DNA from: Nymphaea colorata
Lineage: Eukaryota; Streptophyta; Magnoliopsida; Nymphaeales; Nymphaeaceae
Assembly (NCBI RefSeq): GCF_008831285.2
Contig: NC_045139.1
Location: 28,561,206 to 28,625,205 of the forward strand
Length of the DNA: 64,000 nt
Direction: 5' to 3'
The notes beneath the pieces were generated by a model. The model did no database searches, had not been told where the DNA came from, and was given only the letters and a program-made list of their open reading frames with translations. The translations under genes and the position numbers were made by a program. Shown here piece by piece: positions 27,501-38,500 of this stretch (position 1 is the stretch's first letter; the number at the start of each line of letters is the position of its first letter).

Positions 27501-27709
27501 TCAACGCAAAATGGCAAATAAACATAGACATCATGCATTAAACCTACGTGACCCGCCTGGTCTACACATTTTAGTGAAAAAAAGAAGAGAAACAGGAGGA
27601 GAAGGAGAAGGAGAATTTGTTGATGATGACTACTCACTGATTGTCCATATCCATGCTGCGACGCGTATGGCTGTTGCCCATAGGCATTTCCTCCCCCGGT
27701 AGGGTACAT
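11217..27709 (-). CDS. RSA1: RSA1/EMB1579-like nuclear protein, CCAR1/DBC1 relative (1334 aa, 22 exons)
   Basis: Nuclear protein tied to transcription, pre-mRNA splicing and salt response in Arabidopsis (RSA1/EMB1579, about 1340 aa). Exons, minus strand: 27709-27638, 27481-27281, 25371-25069, 24942-24925, 24844-24756, 24524-23865, 23755-23710, 23164-23072, 22927-22872, 22258-22138, 20186-19972, 19883-19820, 16608-16435, 16334-16304, 16222-15222, 15114-15040, 14932-14858, 14766-14476, 11927-11739, 11636-11595, 11490-11428, 11342-11217 (TAG). They sum to 4005 nt with every phase closed. Seen: a Gly/Tyr/Gln-rich N-terminus ([15 protein letters not shown]), an Arg-Glu repeat (about 350-430), the conserved [10 protein letters not shown] and [11 protein letters not shown] block (464-494), a DBC1-like Nudix-hemidomain region (about 554-700), a Lys/Glu-rich stretch with [10 protein letters not shown]-type basic patches (715-1048), and an EF-hand-like end ([16 protein letters not shown], about 1262-1278). 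The donor of exon 11 (GTTCCG) is weak. Two donors are GC (see separate entries). Highly disordered composition fits reported condensate behaviour. Confidence 0.9.
11428..11636 (-). other. GC-AG intron between RSA1-like exons 20 and 21
   Basis: Exon 20 (11636-11595) ends in AAG and is followed by GCAAGT at 11594-11589. The downstream acceptor is TTTTGCAG at 11491, and the joined frame reads GYVK then VEDLR, matching the conserved EF-hand-like end. No GT donor nearby keeps this frame, so the GC donor is well supported. Confidence 0.8.
12065..12830 (-). pseudogene. Possible nested gene fragment inside RSA1-like intron 18
   Basis: Three minus-strand segments look coding but do not belong to the RSA1-like model. 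Segment one (about 12805-12735) reads as a Lys/Glu/Ala-rich run ([13 protein letters not shown]) closed by a TAA before a GTAATG donor-like site. Segment two (about 12690-12556) reads [19 protein letters not shown] and ends at AAG before GTCAGA, a plausible donor. Segment three (about 12217-12067) follows a good acceptor (TTCCTGTAG) and contains [19 protein letters not shown] before a TAA. I do not recognise the family. The amino-acid make-up and splice-like borders suggest captured or decayed exons of another gene, or cassette exons; chance open frames remain possible. Confidence 0.35.
13099..13116. repeat. Poly-C tract in RSA1-like intron 18
   Basis: A run of about 16 C on the plus strand, hence poly-G in the transcript of the RSA1-like gene. 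Confidence 0.8.
13472..13551. repeat. Compound (CA)n-(AAAT)n-(TA)n microsatellite
   Basis: A short CA run passes into ATAA repeats and then into a long TA run, within RSA1-like intron 18. Confidence 0.9.
16807..17794. repeat. Exact tandem duplication, 2 x 494 bp, in RSA1-like intron 12
   Basis: Copy one spans 16807-17300 and copy two 17301-17794. Both start CCAATATTTGGACGGC and end GGGCATATTCAG, and by eye they are identical throughout, including a shared 61-codon open frame (16967 and 17461) that has no protein-like features. The unit holds no exon. Identity points to a very recent duplication or to an assembly artefact. Confidence 0.95.
18012..18420. mobile_element. MITE-like element with GGGTGTTTGATG terminal inverted repeats
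   Basis: The left end reads TAAGGGTGTTTGATGAGGCC and the right end GACCATCAAACACCCCTTAA, near-perfect inverted repeats. The roughly 400-bp interior is AT-rich with many repeats of GGAATT/AATTCC type and no coding capacity. A TAA/TTA at each edge would suit a Tourist/Harbinger-type target site, but this is not certain. It lies in RSA1-like intron 12. Confidence 0.7.
18413..18839. mobile_element. MITE-like element with AAGTCACATGG terminal inverted repeats and central microsatellite
   Basis: The left edge has CCCTTAAGGGCTAAGTCACA and the right edge, read on the minus strand, CCCTTAAGCCAAGTCACATG. The centre has CATA, TA, TGTA and GA repeats (18483-18600) forming a palindromic block. No open frame of note is present. 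A relative with the same ends lies at 61506-61850. It abuts or overlaps the right end of the preceding MITE. Confidence 0.7.
18483..18600. repeat. Compound (CATA)n(TA)n(TGTA)n(GA)n(CA)n microsatellite
   Basis: CATA repeats pass into TA and then TGTA repeats, so the outer arms are inverted repeats able to fold as a hairpin. GA and CA runs follow. Confidence 0.9.
21413..21515. repeat. Long (TA)n microsatellite in RSA1-like intron 10
   Basis: TGTA/CATA-type repeats lead into a run of TA of more than 50 bases. Open frames here on both strands (Tyr-Ile repeats) are simple-sequence artefacts. Confidence 0.9.
24925..24942 (-). other. 18-nt microexon (exon 4) of the RSA1-like gene
   Basis: An AG acceptor (TTTGGCAG) and a GTATAG donor bound 18 bases coding SDIRDQ. 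It joins SHQYQ (exon 3) to [10 protein letters not shown] (exon 5) in phase 0; plant relatives have a comparable stretch between these conserved blocks, which supports its inclusion. Confidence 0.7.
25626..25780. repeat. Diverged tandem repeat, about 80 bp x 2, in RSA1-like intron 2
   Basis: Two adjacent copies share GAATAAGAAA, CTGAAGCTG, TATTTACAAAA, CCATGCAAA and GTTAGTGGAACCCATTCCC, with a short insertion in the second copy. Confidence 0.75.
26495..26520 (-). other. G-rich tract (quadruplex-type) in RSA1-like intron 2
   Basis: On the transcribed sense (minus) strand this is a series of G runs of 5-7 separated by single A residues. It could fold into a G-quadruplex in the pre-mRNA or DNA. 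This is inferred only from the pattern of runs. Confidence 0.5.
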
Positions 27710-28999
27710 CTTTTCAGCTCACGGGCGCTCGTATACAGCAACCAACAACGAAACCGCGAGCCACCAATTGCAGGCGCTGAAAAGATTAGGTTTGAGAGCC
27801 AGAAAAATATGGCACCGCCTAAATGGGATAGAAAGACTGGGAATCGACAAATAGTTGGGTTCGGAACCAGAGATTGGGAAAATGAAATGAAAGAGAGAAG
27901 ATGGAAACGAAGGAAAAAGCGTTGCAAGAAATCCAGGAGTTGGGGCGTTCAGGTCTTCAGGATGGCATGAAGCGGGAAAAACGTCCCTTCTGGTAAAAAC
28001 CTAGAATCCACAAAGAGAGGGAGAGAGAGGGAGAGTTACCCGAGAGCAGAAGGCGAAACGTGAAGGCTCGAGCCCGTTCGTTTTGTTGTTTTAGGGTTTG
28101 GGATTTCTTGAGGAAGGCAAAAAAAAGAAACAGTCTAGGCGGGTCGGGTCTCCCTCACTTTACACATACACAAATCTAACTGATGCGTCCACGTCCCAAA
28201 ATGGCCGCCTTATTTTTTTGTTCGCTTTCTCTTTGCTCTGCAGCATTTGTCGACGCGATCTTTATGTCTATAACTATTAATCTACAAAAACATAAAAATT
28301 TTATTTTAAACACAATCACATGTTTTTCTTTTTCTTTCTGAATTTTTTCATATGTCAAAAGTATTATTTGTTATATTGTGTTTATATGTTTTTAAACGTG
28401 TATATGACATTCATAATTGTTTTGTAGTAAACTCATAAGTAAACATTATGAAAGCAACTGATATAGCGTACCTCTCATATGTATGTATGTGCAGATATCT
28501 CAAACCAACAAATTCATGGACCAAAATCAAACGCCTCAAATTGATTTATCTTTATTGATTACTATTAATTTAACTAAATATTGTGCTATAATATGTACTT
28601 CATGAGTAATACGTGAAAGCTTGTTGTCATAAATGGTTTGCAACATTAACATCGTTCGTCGTGCTCTTAAATCAAAACCACTAAGGTGATAAATAGTTGT
28701 ACCATGAACTTGGTAGATGACCTTTCTTTCTCGATGGTTTTCTTTGCAAACTTTTCAAATTGGCGATAGATTATGGAGGTTGTGTGGGTTTCAATTGCTG
28801 TACTCTGAAATTTCTGACTACGTTGTGTTGAGATATCTTTGGCCATTGTAGTTTTGAGGTATTCACTCAAACTGTATTGTATGTTTAGTACGATTTTTTT
28901 CTTATTAAACTTGCTAGCAAGCCAACTGTTACCTTCTTATAACAGTCTTCTATGTAAATTTTTTAGCTTTACTTGATAAAAAAAAAAAAAAAAAGATTT
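27710..28999. other. Upstream region of the RSA1-like gene up to the copia LTR
   Basis: Directly above the start codon at 27709 is the 5' leader and promoter region of the RSA1-like gene, including a GA-rich stretch near 28015-28035. Beyond about 28250 the sequence is AT-rich without recognisable genes and ends in a poly-A run (28979-28994) next to the LTR. Confidence 0.5.
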
Positions 29000-29250
29000 T
29001 GTTAGAGAAGGTTCAAAGAGATTGCTGAGCATGTTGCAGTTGTACGCCAGGCTGCATGCATCGTATTCTTGTGATATTAACTGTATATACCCACCAACAA
29101 GTACAAATACTCACTGCTCGTGAAGATTCTGCAATTAATGAATAAAAACTTCTCTCGCAAGTCTCTGAACCCTCAGTTTACTCTTTCTTTGTCTCTTGAA
29201 CATTTCATCTGATTCCTTAATTGCTTTCATAGGTAAGCTCCAGACTAACA
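29000..29250 (+). repeat. 5' LTR of the copia-like element (about 251 bp)
   Basis: The segment begins TGTTAG and ends CTAACA, a perfect 6-base terminal inverted repeat of LTR type. It contains a TATA-like site (near 29082) and an AATAAA-like signal (near 29141), and it is followed after one or two bases by a primer-binding-site relic. No second LTR copy was found downstream, so the boundaries rest on these marks only. Confidence 0.65.
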
Positions 29251-29251
29251 T

Positions 29252-29266
29252 ATGGTATTCGAGCTT
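29252..29266 (+). other. Degenerate primer-binding site (initiator Met tRNA type)
   Basis: The sequence TGGTATTCGAGC differs by two adjacent bases from the usual copia site TGGTATCAGAGC and sits right after the LTR, where that site is expected. Confidence 0.65.
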
Positions 29267-29389
29267 TGATCGTGCTTTCAATAACTCTCAATAGCAACAC
29301 CAGAGCAATCCTCGACAAGCGGATGAACTATCTAGGATGCAATGGCAACAAAAATTATTATTTATGAACAAAAATTATTAATAAATTAT

Positions 29390-29790
29390 TATTTATTAAA
29401 GGGAATATGGGATGGACTGGCACAATATTGCCCGTACCTCAAATCTTAACTCGATTTGACAAAGAGCTGAAGAGGGCAAGATCTTTAAAGTTCTTGTCGT
29501 GTTTGGGCAAGATTTTGATAACCTGAGAAGTTAGATCATGCTGACCTATCCCTTGCTGCCTGTGAAGATTGTGTGCATGAACAGGCGCAGTAAGCTAATA
29601 GTTGAAGGGCAATAAGTTTCAGTGCCACACGACAAACGGTGTTAAAAAAGACACAGAATATGCAAACTCGTCTAAGCATACCTAAGAAAAAGAAAGGCAA
29701 ATCAAAGATGTGATGCACACAGTGTAAGAAGTTAGGACATTTCAAGGATCGAAGTTGGAATCTCCATGGACATCCAGTGAAGCCTAAGAA
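29390..29790 (+). pseudogene. copia gag remnant with zinc knuckle
   Basis: A gag-like WDGLAQY piece is followed at about 29710-29765 by a CCHC knuckle reading CTQCKKLGHFKDRS, where the last cysteine has become serine. Stops interrupt the frame. Much of the expected gag length is absent, pointing to internal deletion. Confidence 0.7.
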
Positions 29791-30179
29791 GTAAGAACCT
29801 GATGATGATTTCCAGGGAGACTGAGAGTAGTCATACAGACTCGCCAAGTTATTGAAGCAAGTTGTAAGCTCCAATCTGGCCATGCATACAAATATAAAGT
29901 CGAGTGTTCTGAAACTCAAGGTATGCCTCTAGCCCTATCAGCTTATCTTGTCTGTAGCACTTGGATCCTTAGATTAGTTAATTTGCATGATTGCAATGAG
30001 TCTCATGTTAAGATTTTGGATGGTTCAACGGTACTTGTGGAAAGTGTGGATCTGCTACAAATGCACCATGTGCTAGATCTATCAAAGAATTATATGTACC
30101 TAAATTTATTGCTAGTCTTCTTCAGTTAGTAGATTGGTTAAAGATCTTAATTGTGATATTGTAATTTTTTGGGAAACAG

Positions 30180-31150
30180 GTGAAACTTCTGAACCGGAGT
30201 TCTCAAATGACGATTTGTGGGGGCCAAAAGTGCGGAGGTTTGTATTTTCTAGGATTGCAAATGCTAAATGCTCTCACTATTGCAAAATCGTCGAGAAATT
30301 CATTTCAACTTTGGCACTGTATGGTCGATCACCTTGCTGGTCAAGTAATAACTGACCCATTTCCAAATTGTGTGACTAATAATCATGTTTGTGGAACATT
30401 TCTCTTTGCCAAAGTGGAAAGAAAACCATTCCCAAGCAAGAAATATGGTCTGCTACTTATTTGGAGTTGATGCACACAAATGTATGGGTTCTGGCTTCTA
30501 AGGAGTCAAGGTTTGGGTTTCATTCTTTGTAACATTCCTTGATGACATGTCATGCATGACATGGGTGTATTTTTCTTACAAGAAAGAATGAAGATCGATA
30601 ATACCTTAGACAATTATGTCAAATGATTGTAAATCAGTTAGAAAGAACTATAAAAACATTTAGATGTGATGATAGTGGAGAGTTCATAGACTCAAATTTT
30701 CAACAGTTTCTTCAGGAAAAAAGGTATTTTGTTGCAAACCACCGTCTAGGAACACTGCAACAAAGTAGTGTATGTGAAAAGAAAAAAACAAGCACCTGCT
30801 TAACAATGCAAGGGCCATTGTGTTTGGTATGAATACTCCTATTACATTCTGACCTAAGATAGTATCCTCCAGTGCATGTCATTGAATTAACAGGACCCCT
30901 ACTCGTCATCTTAGTAACAAAAGTCCTTTTAAGATGGTGTACAAGGAGAGACCATCCCTGAATGAATGTTGTTGGGATGTACATGTTATGTACATCTTCA
31001 AGGTAGATTAAGAAGCAAACTACGTAAAAGGGTTGCCAAATGCATGTGGGGATATTCTACAGCTAATAAAGGCTACAAATGCTGTAGGACCCAAGCACTA
31101 GAAAGTTACACATTTCGAAAGATGTAGCATTTGTAGACCTATTTTTAAAA
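30180..31150 (+). pseudogene. copia gag-pre-integrase and integrase remnant
   Basis: A pre-integrase motif (LWHC...DHL, followed by H-x-C and a downstream AKVERKPFPS) is seen near 30310-30450. Then come integrase-like pieces: FLDDMSCMTWVYF (about 30535-30580), a DDSGEF block near 30675, and a region ending in STRKLHISKDV-like residues near 31090-31130. The frame is broken several times. Confidence 0.75.
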
Positions 31151-31429
31151 ATAACTGAATGCTTAGGGTCAGAGGGAGGAACAGGTTGTAAATTTACCAA
31201 TAACGGAAGAAACAAAAGAAATTGAATTTATAAATGATGGATTAGACAGTCAACCAAATTAGTAGTAGCAAGCTGATCAACAAAATGAGATTCCATTGTG
31301 CAGGTCAATAAGGATAACGAAAAAGTCCAATGATTTTGTTTACATATTCTGCCAACTATTCTAGTGGATATCCTAGAATGTAGGAAGTAATGGGTTGTCC
31401 AGGAGATATCAAAGTTATCTATCAAAAGT

Positions 31430-32700
31430 TGACTCACAAAAGGGAACCATAAAGCTTTGATGAGGCAAATAAAGAACCTGAATGGAGAGTTGCAATGGAC
31501 GAGGGTCTAAAACCACTTGAAAAAAGCAAGACATGAAAGTTGACACAGCTACCAGTATGGGAGAAATTGATGGGATGCAGGCGAACTCTAGAATCATGTA
31601 CAAGAGTGATGAAGAAGTAGAGGGGTATACGGTACACTTGGTAGCATAAGGTTATACGAAATGGGAAGGGATAGACTTCCACGAAGTATTTGCACTAGTG
31701 GCAAAGATGAACGCAATACGCACTCTTGTAAATAGCAACAATAACACACTAGTCATTGTATCAGCTAGATATAAAAACATATTTTTGAACAGAAACTAAG
31801 AATAGGAATTTTATATGGATTTGCCTCAAGGATTAAAGGTTAATGCAACCCCAAACACAGTTTGTAAACTGAAAAAAAATTCCCTTTATGGAATTAGTCT
31901 CATAGGGTGGGGTGGGGTTCTCAAGGTTGAGCAGCAAGCTGGTTGAAATTGATTACAAGCAGAGTTTAACTAATAATTCAATAGACACTCATATGGATGA
32001 CAAGAAAACAATATTGGCTGCAGCTTATGTTGGTGGCATAATAATGGCTGGAAATGATGAAGGTTTTATAAAGAAGATAAAAGAAATACCTAACCAAAGC
32101 TTTGAGATTAAAGATCTATATATCTTGAAATAATTTATAGGAATAGAAGTTTACCGCTCTAGAAAAGGTATCTTATGCCAGAGAAAGTACGATTCGAAAA
32201 TACTTAAAGAGATAGGTATGATAGGGACAAAGCCTGCTAATACACTATTGGAGGTCAACATAAAACCGATCACGGATGACGGGGAGTGCTTGATCAAGAA
32301 TGTGGACAGCTTAAAAAGGTTTACAAGTAAATTGGTTTGCCTAACTGTGACAAGATCTGACTTAGTATATGCAATGAATCAACTAAGTCAGTTTATGCAT
32401 GGTCCCAGAAAACAACATCTTGAGCCCATACACATGGTGCTAAGTTACTTGAAAGGAACTATTGGTTATGGAATCACATTGAAAAGAGATGGTAAACCTG
32501 AGATAGTGGGTTATGCCGATGCAGATTGGGCTCGAGGGCCAAATGATAGAAGATTCACTTTTGGTTATTGCGGCTTTGTGGGTGAAAATCTAGTTCCTTG
32601 GTGCAACAAAAAGCAAGAGGCCGTGGCATGATCTACACAAAGAAGCGGAGTACCGTGCTATGACACTAGCTTCTTGTGAGTTAGGCAGTAAGTACTGCAA
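31430..32700 (+). pseudogene. copia reverse transcriptase / RNase H remnant
   Basis: Recognisable pieces run in order: a start like the SFDEA...W..AM block (31450-31510), MDLPQGLK (31815), AAYVGGIIMAGND (32025-32060) where copia elements have YVDD, a stop, then FIGIEVYRS (32133-32160), TVTRSDLVYAMNQLSQFMHG (32346-32405), YLKGT, and the RNase H part with YADADWARG (32512-32540), DRR...GYC.FVGENLV.W..KKQ (32545-32620). The two catalytic aspartates of YVDD read as glycines, so even an intact frame would be inactive. Confidence 0.85.
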
Positions 32701-35534
32701 TTCCATGTAAAAGCATGGTTAGGGAGGTTGAGTGTCAAAAGAAGCAGATCGGAGCTTAGTTGCTGGTATAATGCGCATTGGGTTTCTGATGAAGAAATGG
32801 CGGTGTGTATTTGGGTTCGAACACGGTACTCTACGTGTTCAACCCGCCTAAGGAGTGGCCCCATCACCTTCTGGTGGGCTACGAGGAGGCCTTTTTTCAT
32901 CTTTAAAGGGAGACATTTTGTTTTTCATTCATACCAACCTTTTTTCGGTGTTTTATGAAGGGCTCAAGAGGCGACTTTTCAGTATTATCAAACACCCAAT
33001 GAGACTGCATTTTTGGGCCCAAACACAGAAACCTGCTCCTTTTATTGAGCCCAGCTATAAAGTGGCATTTTAAGTTTGCACACGATTGATTAAGAATATA
33101 CTGGATCCACAAATCTTGGGATTCGTTCATGAAGATTTTGTGTGTCGAAAGATATATAAATGCAAACCGCATGGTGAACTTCCAGTTGATGCAAAGCATG
33201 GATTGAGAAATTGGGAAGGATCTGAAAATTCTTTTGTTCCATAAAGAAAAGATCGATCAGTCGTAAGAGCTGTTGCAGTGGGAGATGATTCTTCCTTTTC
33301 TGATGCTTCGTTAATTTGGGTACATCGGTTGGTTTTACTTTACTTTGGAGCAGCTGCAGATTAGTATAAAAAGAAAATTTTCATTTGGTAGTCGGCCATC
33401 ATCGTGGCTTGCATTTAGGGCTTCAGAGTACTGCCCAAGTGCAAGAGTTGACGCAAAGGAGACATGAAATTATATAGACAATGTTTTCAATATAAATCTT
33501 TGAACGATCCGAAATATACAGCAGGCAAGCACACCTAAAACTTCCAAACCAATTTTGTAATCAACCAAGTGCATGCCATGATTTGTCAAGTTTTATCTGG
33601 TGGTTCCAGCATATCTTCATAAAATCCCAAAAATGAAGTCTGCAGGTCCGAATATCCTGACCTGGTGGCGAACTGATCATCGCGCTGCGTAAAGTGTCGT
33701 GTCGTTGTAGTACATACAGATGCATGTCTCATCAATTTCTAGGACGCATAGCTCGTTATGGAAGAAGTCTGAAGTGCATATCCAATCCAAGTTCACAAAT
33801 TAAAACAGAAATTTATCTATCGGCAACAGAACACGTCCACCAGTCGGCTGCTACATGTTGCAGGATGGCCAGATGTTTAAAATCAAACGTTTAAAGCACT
33901 ATAAATGGTAGTTAAGAACACCATAAACTAAACCGTGAGAGGGAGTAGCATAAAGTATTGCTAATACTCGGGTGACATGGTGGTTCTAGAGACTGTTTTC
34001 AAATATTTAGTAATCCAACAACAACATGATCTTGCAACCGGTCTATTTCAATGCCGGATGTTCTGCCCCCAAGTGAAAATGGGCCAACTGATCAAGTCGA
34101 ATTTTGTGCTCAAGTAGTTGGGGCCAATTAAACTCGTGCAGGGCGGAACCGCTCTCGAGATCTGCAGGAAGGAATGCAGGAGCAAATAAAGATCTTAAGA
34201 AGGCAATTTCAACCCGTGTACATGTGGTAACAATAGGGAGACGCAAAATCACTTGATCATTCATACATTTGAAAAGTGACGCAAGCTGCTTGGTGGTGTA
34301 GGGCCACTGTAGATGGTGGTGCCATAAATACTTTGACAAAGTGGAAGCTAGCTAGTTGGGAATTGGGTCTTGAAACCCAACACCCACAAGCAAGTACTTT
34401 CTTTCTGGAGGCACATGGGGAGGAGGAGATGGTCCCCGACGACAGCACTAACTTGGGTCATTTAGTCACAGTAAAACACGTAGCTAGTCCTGAACAGGGA
34501 GCCCCACTTTGCTGCATATGGCCGCTCATTGAAGAACACACTGTGGTGTCATTTAATAGGCGCTTCCCCATGGGTATTTTGCCGCTTTGAAGCCCCTTTT
34601 TCTACTGCTACACCTGTTTCTCTTTACAGATAAGTTTCTGGTGAGCGTCGTTAATTAGTCAGCTAGTCTAAGTGGGGCCACAGTCTGTTCTCTCTGGTTG
34701 GCTCCGCTGTAAGGTGAAAGCAAGGCGCATTGAATGAGTTGGGGGAGGAGTTACTTGTGCTGTGCTCCATGATGAGGACTGCAGCCCAGGCGTTAACACC
34801 ATTCGGTTGAGAATGGATGAAATACTGATCCAAGCCATCTTGTTTTGATCCTTTTTCCTCTCACCCAAAATTCTGAATTAATAGACACTCGTGCGTCAGC
34901 CCTTGTGGGGTTTGTGGATTTCTCCATCCTTGGCCAATGCATTGCATCGAGTGACTGTGAGTGATCCGAGGGAGCTCAAGATGGCCTGAGAATCTTAGGT
35001 CCTAAACTTTATACACTGCTTAATTAATTATTAACTGCAGATTAAGGCCAGCCAACCCCAGCGGCTTTATAAGTTGATAATACGTTTCTGCTGATTCCAA
35101 ACTGTGTACATGTGTATGATCCGTCCGATCAAGTTTATGTATTGTTTTTTCACCAAACAATGCTCATATTAATGCAGGTTTCTCACTACCAAGTTAAGGC
35201 ATGGAAAAGCAGTTCGCTCGCTGCCCTCGTACAAAAGTAGCCATATATGGTCCCTCCAGCCTCCTCCTCCTCCAAATTAAACACGATAAAACCTTTGCAG
35301 GACATCGTTTTAACAATTATGATCACTTTTACTTGCAACCTAGCTGGATGGCTAAAGTAGGCCACGCAAAATGACAGTACCCGCACTCGGGTCGTATTCT
35401 TTTAGGGAAATCTTTTCCTTGTGCATTAAACCATCAGAACCCTTAGAAACCTTGCATTCTTCTTCTTCAAGAGAACTTTTAGGAGGGCTTTTCTTGAACA
35501 CAGAATTTAAACAAAAACGAAAGAAGCATTCTAA

Positions 35535-35536
<2 letters not shown>

Positions 35537-35566
<30 letters not shown>

Positions 35567-35567
35567 A
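35537..35567. repeat. Poly-C followed by (CT)n microsatellite
   Basis: About nine C residues run into a (CT)n tract. Confidence 0.85.
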
Positions 35568-38500
35568 TAAAGCCCAACTTCTTTCTTGTTCTGGAAAGCG
35601 AAAAAGTTGATGTCCATGGGCAAATGGGCGTGCCCATGGGTTTGTAATTAATATTGGCCTCAAAAAGTAAGTTAAAATTTCGAATTAGTGTTTTTCATTA
35701 ATTTGTCAATGCGTGGCAGCCTGTACAGCCACTATGGGTTGATTTGGTTCCCCTACCGGCTAATTTTGGCTTAAAGATTTTACCAAACTTGTTTATAAAA
35801 TATTTTGTGGACTGAGTAAATATGACTAATTTGTATGCAGATCAAAAGAAGGGAAAATTTTTTATACAAGGACACTCTCAATTTTCAATGAAATAACAAG
35901 AAAACAGTGTTATTTCATTCAAGTATTGCCCACATTTCATAAAGAAAAGGTAGTAAAATGAAACAAATTCATGAAACTTATATACGTATGTTTTTGTTAT
36001 ATCACGTCTAAGAGCACTTTTTATAAAATGTTAAAAAAAAAAAGCCTCGTGAGATGATGAGAATACATGAAAAAGGCAAGCAAATTAATAACTGGGGCTG
36101 GCACACGAATCAATCAACTAGAACGCCATGCATATATGAATATGCTAGTAACTATAGAACTTAATTTAATAGGGAAGAAGTGAAATTAGAGTGCAGTCAG
36201 TTACGGTTGTACTGCGGAATAGGCAATGCTAGCTTCCAATGGAAACCTGAATCTTAAGTTTACGCTTGAACACCTGTGGAAGAGAAGAGAAGGCAACATC
36301 TTGAAAGGGGGCAAGCGATGCGTTCACTTTCTGGAACAAGCTAGACCAGCCTCAGTGTTGTTGCTCGTGAAAGGCAGTCCAGAAAGCGTTCCAACATATT
36401 GAATTCGGTGTAGGTGCGCGCTGGGCAAACAACTAAGGCAAGTGGAAACTCATACTGGGCACCCACTACAATGATCGGGTAAGTTAACCATAAGAATAGG
36501 TCGTGGCCGATTCTAGACTTGAGAAAATGTAGGCGAAACTATTCCCTCTTCTTCTTCCTGTCCTTAGGATCCAGGATTACTTGAATGGTCCTATGATGCC
36601 CCCTTCAACTCAGCACATCCATAAATGCGTTGCTGGCTCTTCACCTACACTTGGCCATTCCTACACACACTTGGAGGTACTTTCACATCCATGACTAAGT
36701 AACGCATAATGCTCCGTAATATTCACTAGTCCCACTTCCAATACCAGGACCCCTTCTCTCCCATAAGGTAATTCCGTGTAAATGGCGAGTTTTATGTGCT
36801 CCTTACCAGAGATGGATACCTGTCAAACAGACCTAAACTTTTCGATTGAATAACTCGATCTCACTGTCTCTCTCATGTTTCTCCTGCAATGATCTCACAG
36901 ACTAATCCCTGAACAAACAAAAGTGCGACACTGTCGACAATTACACACATCCCATGTGCTGGTCCTCCGGGAAATAAATGGTGGCCTCTTAAAACTTAAT
37001 TTACCCTCTCTTTTTCCGATTCCAATGGATACTGCCGACTCTTTCTAGCGCCTACCTTACTTACTTCCTGCGATTTAGAAAATGTTGATGACAATGATGA
37101 TGGTGATGTTGCGTACGGATCAAACTGAGTCATTATTCATTGGCAAAAATTATGGCGACGGCGAGGTCGATGCTGATAATTGAGTGGAGACAAAACCAAA
37201 GGAAGGCGCATTGTGAGATCATTACATTAGATTGGCATCATCTTCTGTCCACATTGAGCCTGGCACTGGATCCCAGGTAGATGGTACTTCCAACTGCAGA
37301 TTTGGTCTTCACCTTCACCTGATGTCAGCACATCAACCTCTTTTTTGCTTCCTGCAGATTTACTTGTGCCAGCTTCCATCTTCTTGCACACCAACTTGGA
37401 AACACGCCAATACAAGTGGTACATGTTCAGTGGAGAGAACAGATTTTTCCCATTTTCTTTCATCAATCACAGTCATATTATCATGCCATATTGCGGCCTG
37501 TATATAGTGACAGTTTTACCCTTAATTGAAGGATAATTTTCAACTGATAAACATTATGGTAAGGATCAAAAGACTGTGTAAATATTTCTCACAAAAGATA
37601 ATTAAATAGCGTTATTCTTAATATTATATATATATAGAAAAGTAAGACCGAATTCTGCGCCGCCTACTTAATGAACTTGAAAACTATAATTTTTAATAAT
37701 AAAGATAAAATTTTTATAATGATATTAAACCCATGATTCAATCAGATCGATTGGCCTATTAAACTATTTAAGCATAAAAACTATATACATCAACATTTTC
37801 CAAGTTTTTCGACATGAAAATTCCTTGAGTTAAGGATGCAAACATCCTATGGTAGTTTGGCTGCATAGATATCATGTAAATGTTTCATGTATCGGTCTCA
37901 AAGATTAGAGTAAGTTCATGAAACAAAAGTTTTAGTGTTTGATGAGCTTACCCTAGGCAAATTCATGAGAACAATGTGTCAAACGACCTCCTAAAGTTCA
38001 TGATTAACTCATTAGTAACATCTACAAAATTATCTGCACGTATAAATTGTATAAATTCCTTTTGAAAATGCTCGTGGTAAATTACCAAGGTCCGCCTGAC
38101 TGCATTATCCATATCTATGTCAAAGGGAACCGATAGAAAGATTACTTTTTAATTATACAATAAAAAAAGGTTTGATATATCTATTTCCTCGTGCATTCAG
38201 AATATTGGGACCAACATTTTGTACATGTTCACCTAACAAAATTGACCATGCAACCCAAGTTCAACCCTGCCCCACTTTACTCGTATATCACTCTATTCAA
38301 ACAATTAAACTTTATGCATGCGCCATAGAAAACAACTTACCGGTTACTCATACATCACTCCAGTCGAACGTGCAAATAATAAGTAACCTTTCTGCATGCG
38401 CCACAGAAATCTCATGAAGAATTTCAGACTGTCGAATATTCAGCACTTACGTATTCAAATTAGCCCACCAGCAGCGGATTTACAGGTTTTAAACTATGTG

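Larger units (their letters stand above)
29000..32700 (+). mobile_element. Decayed Ty1/copia LTR retrotransposon, 3' end missing
   Basis: The order LTR, primer site, gag, gag-pre-integrase, integrase, reverse transcriptase, RNase H is typical of copia elements. The polyprotein is broken by many stops and frameshifts, so it cannot be made as one product. Homology fades after about 32690, inside the RNase H region, and no polypurine tract or 3' LTR was seen, so the element is truncated. It lies intergenic, 1.3 kb upstream of the RSA1-like start. It is an old copy with no sign of activity. Confidence 0.85.

Noticed and set aside
32701-34500. Search for the 3' LTR of the copia element.
   Set aside because: No second copy of the TGTTAG...CTAACA segment or of its inner sequence was seen, so the element is called truncated.
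34276-34590. 104-codon plus-strand frame in the long intergenic region.
   Set aside because: No similarity to known families is visible and no splice or poly(A) support was found.
35613-35638. Perfect inverted repeat CCATGGGCA / TGCCCATGG that might be a hairpin or miRNA stem.
   Set aside because: Arms of nine bases are too short for a plant miRNA precursor and occur by chance at this scale.
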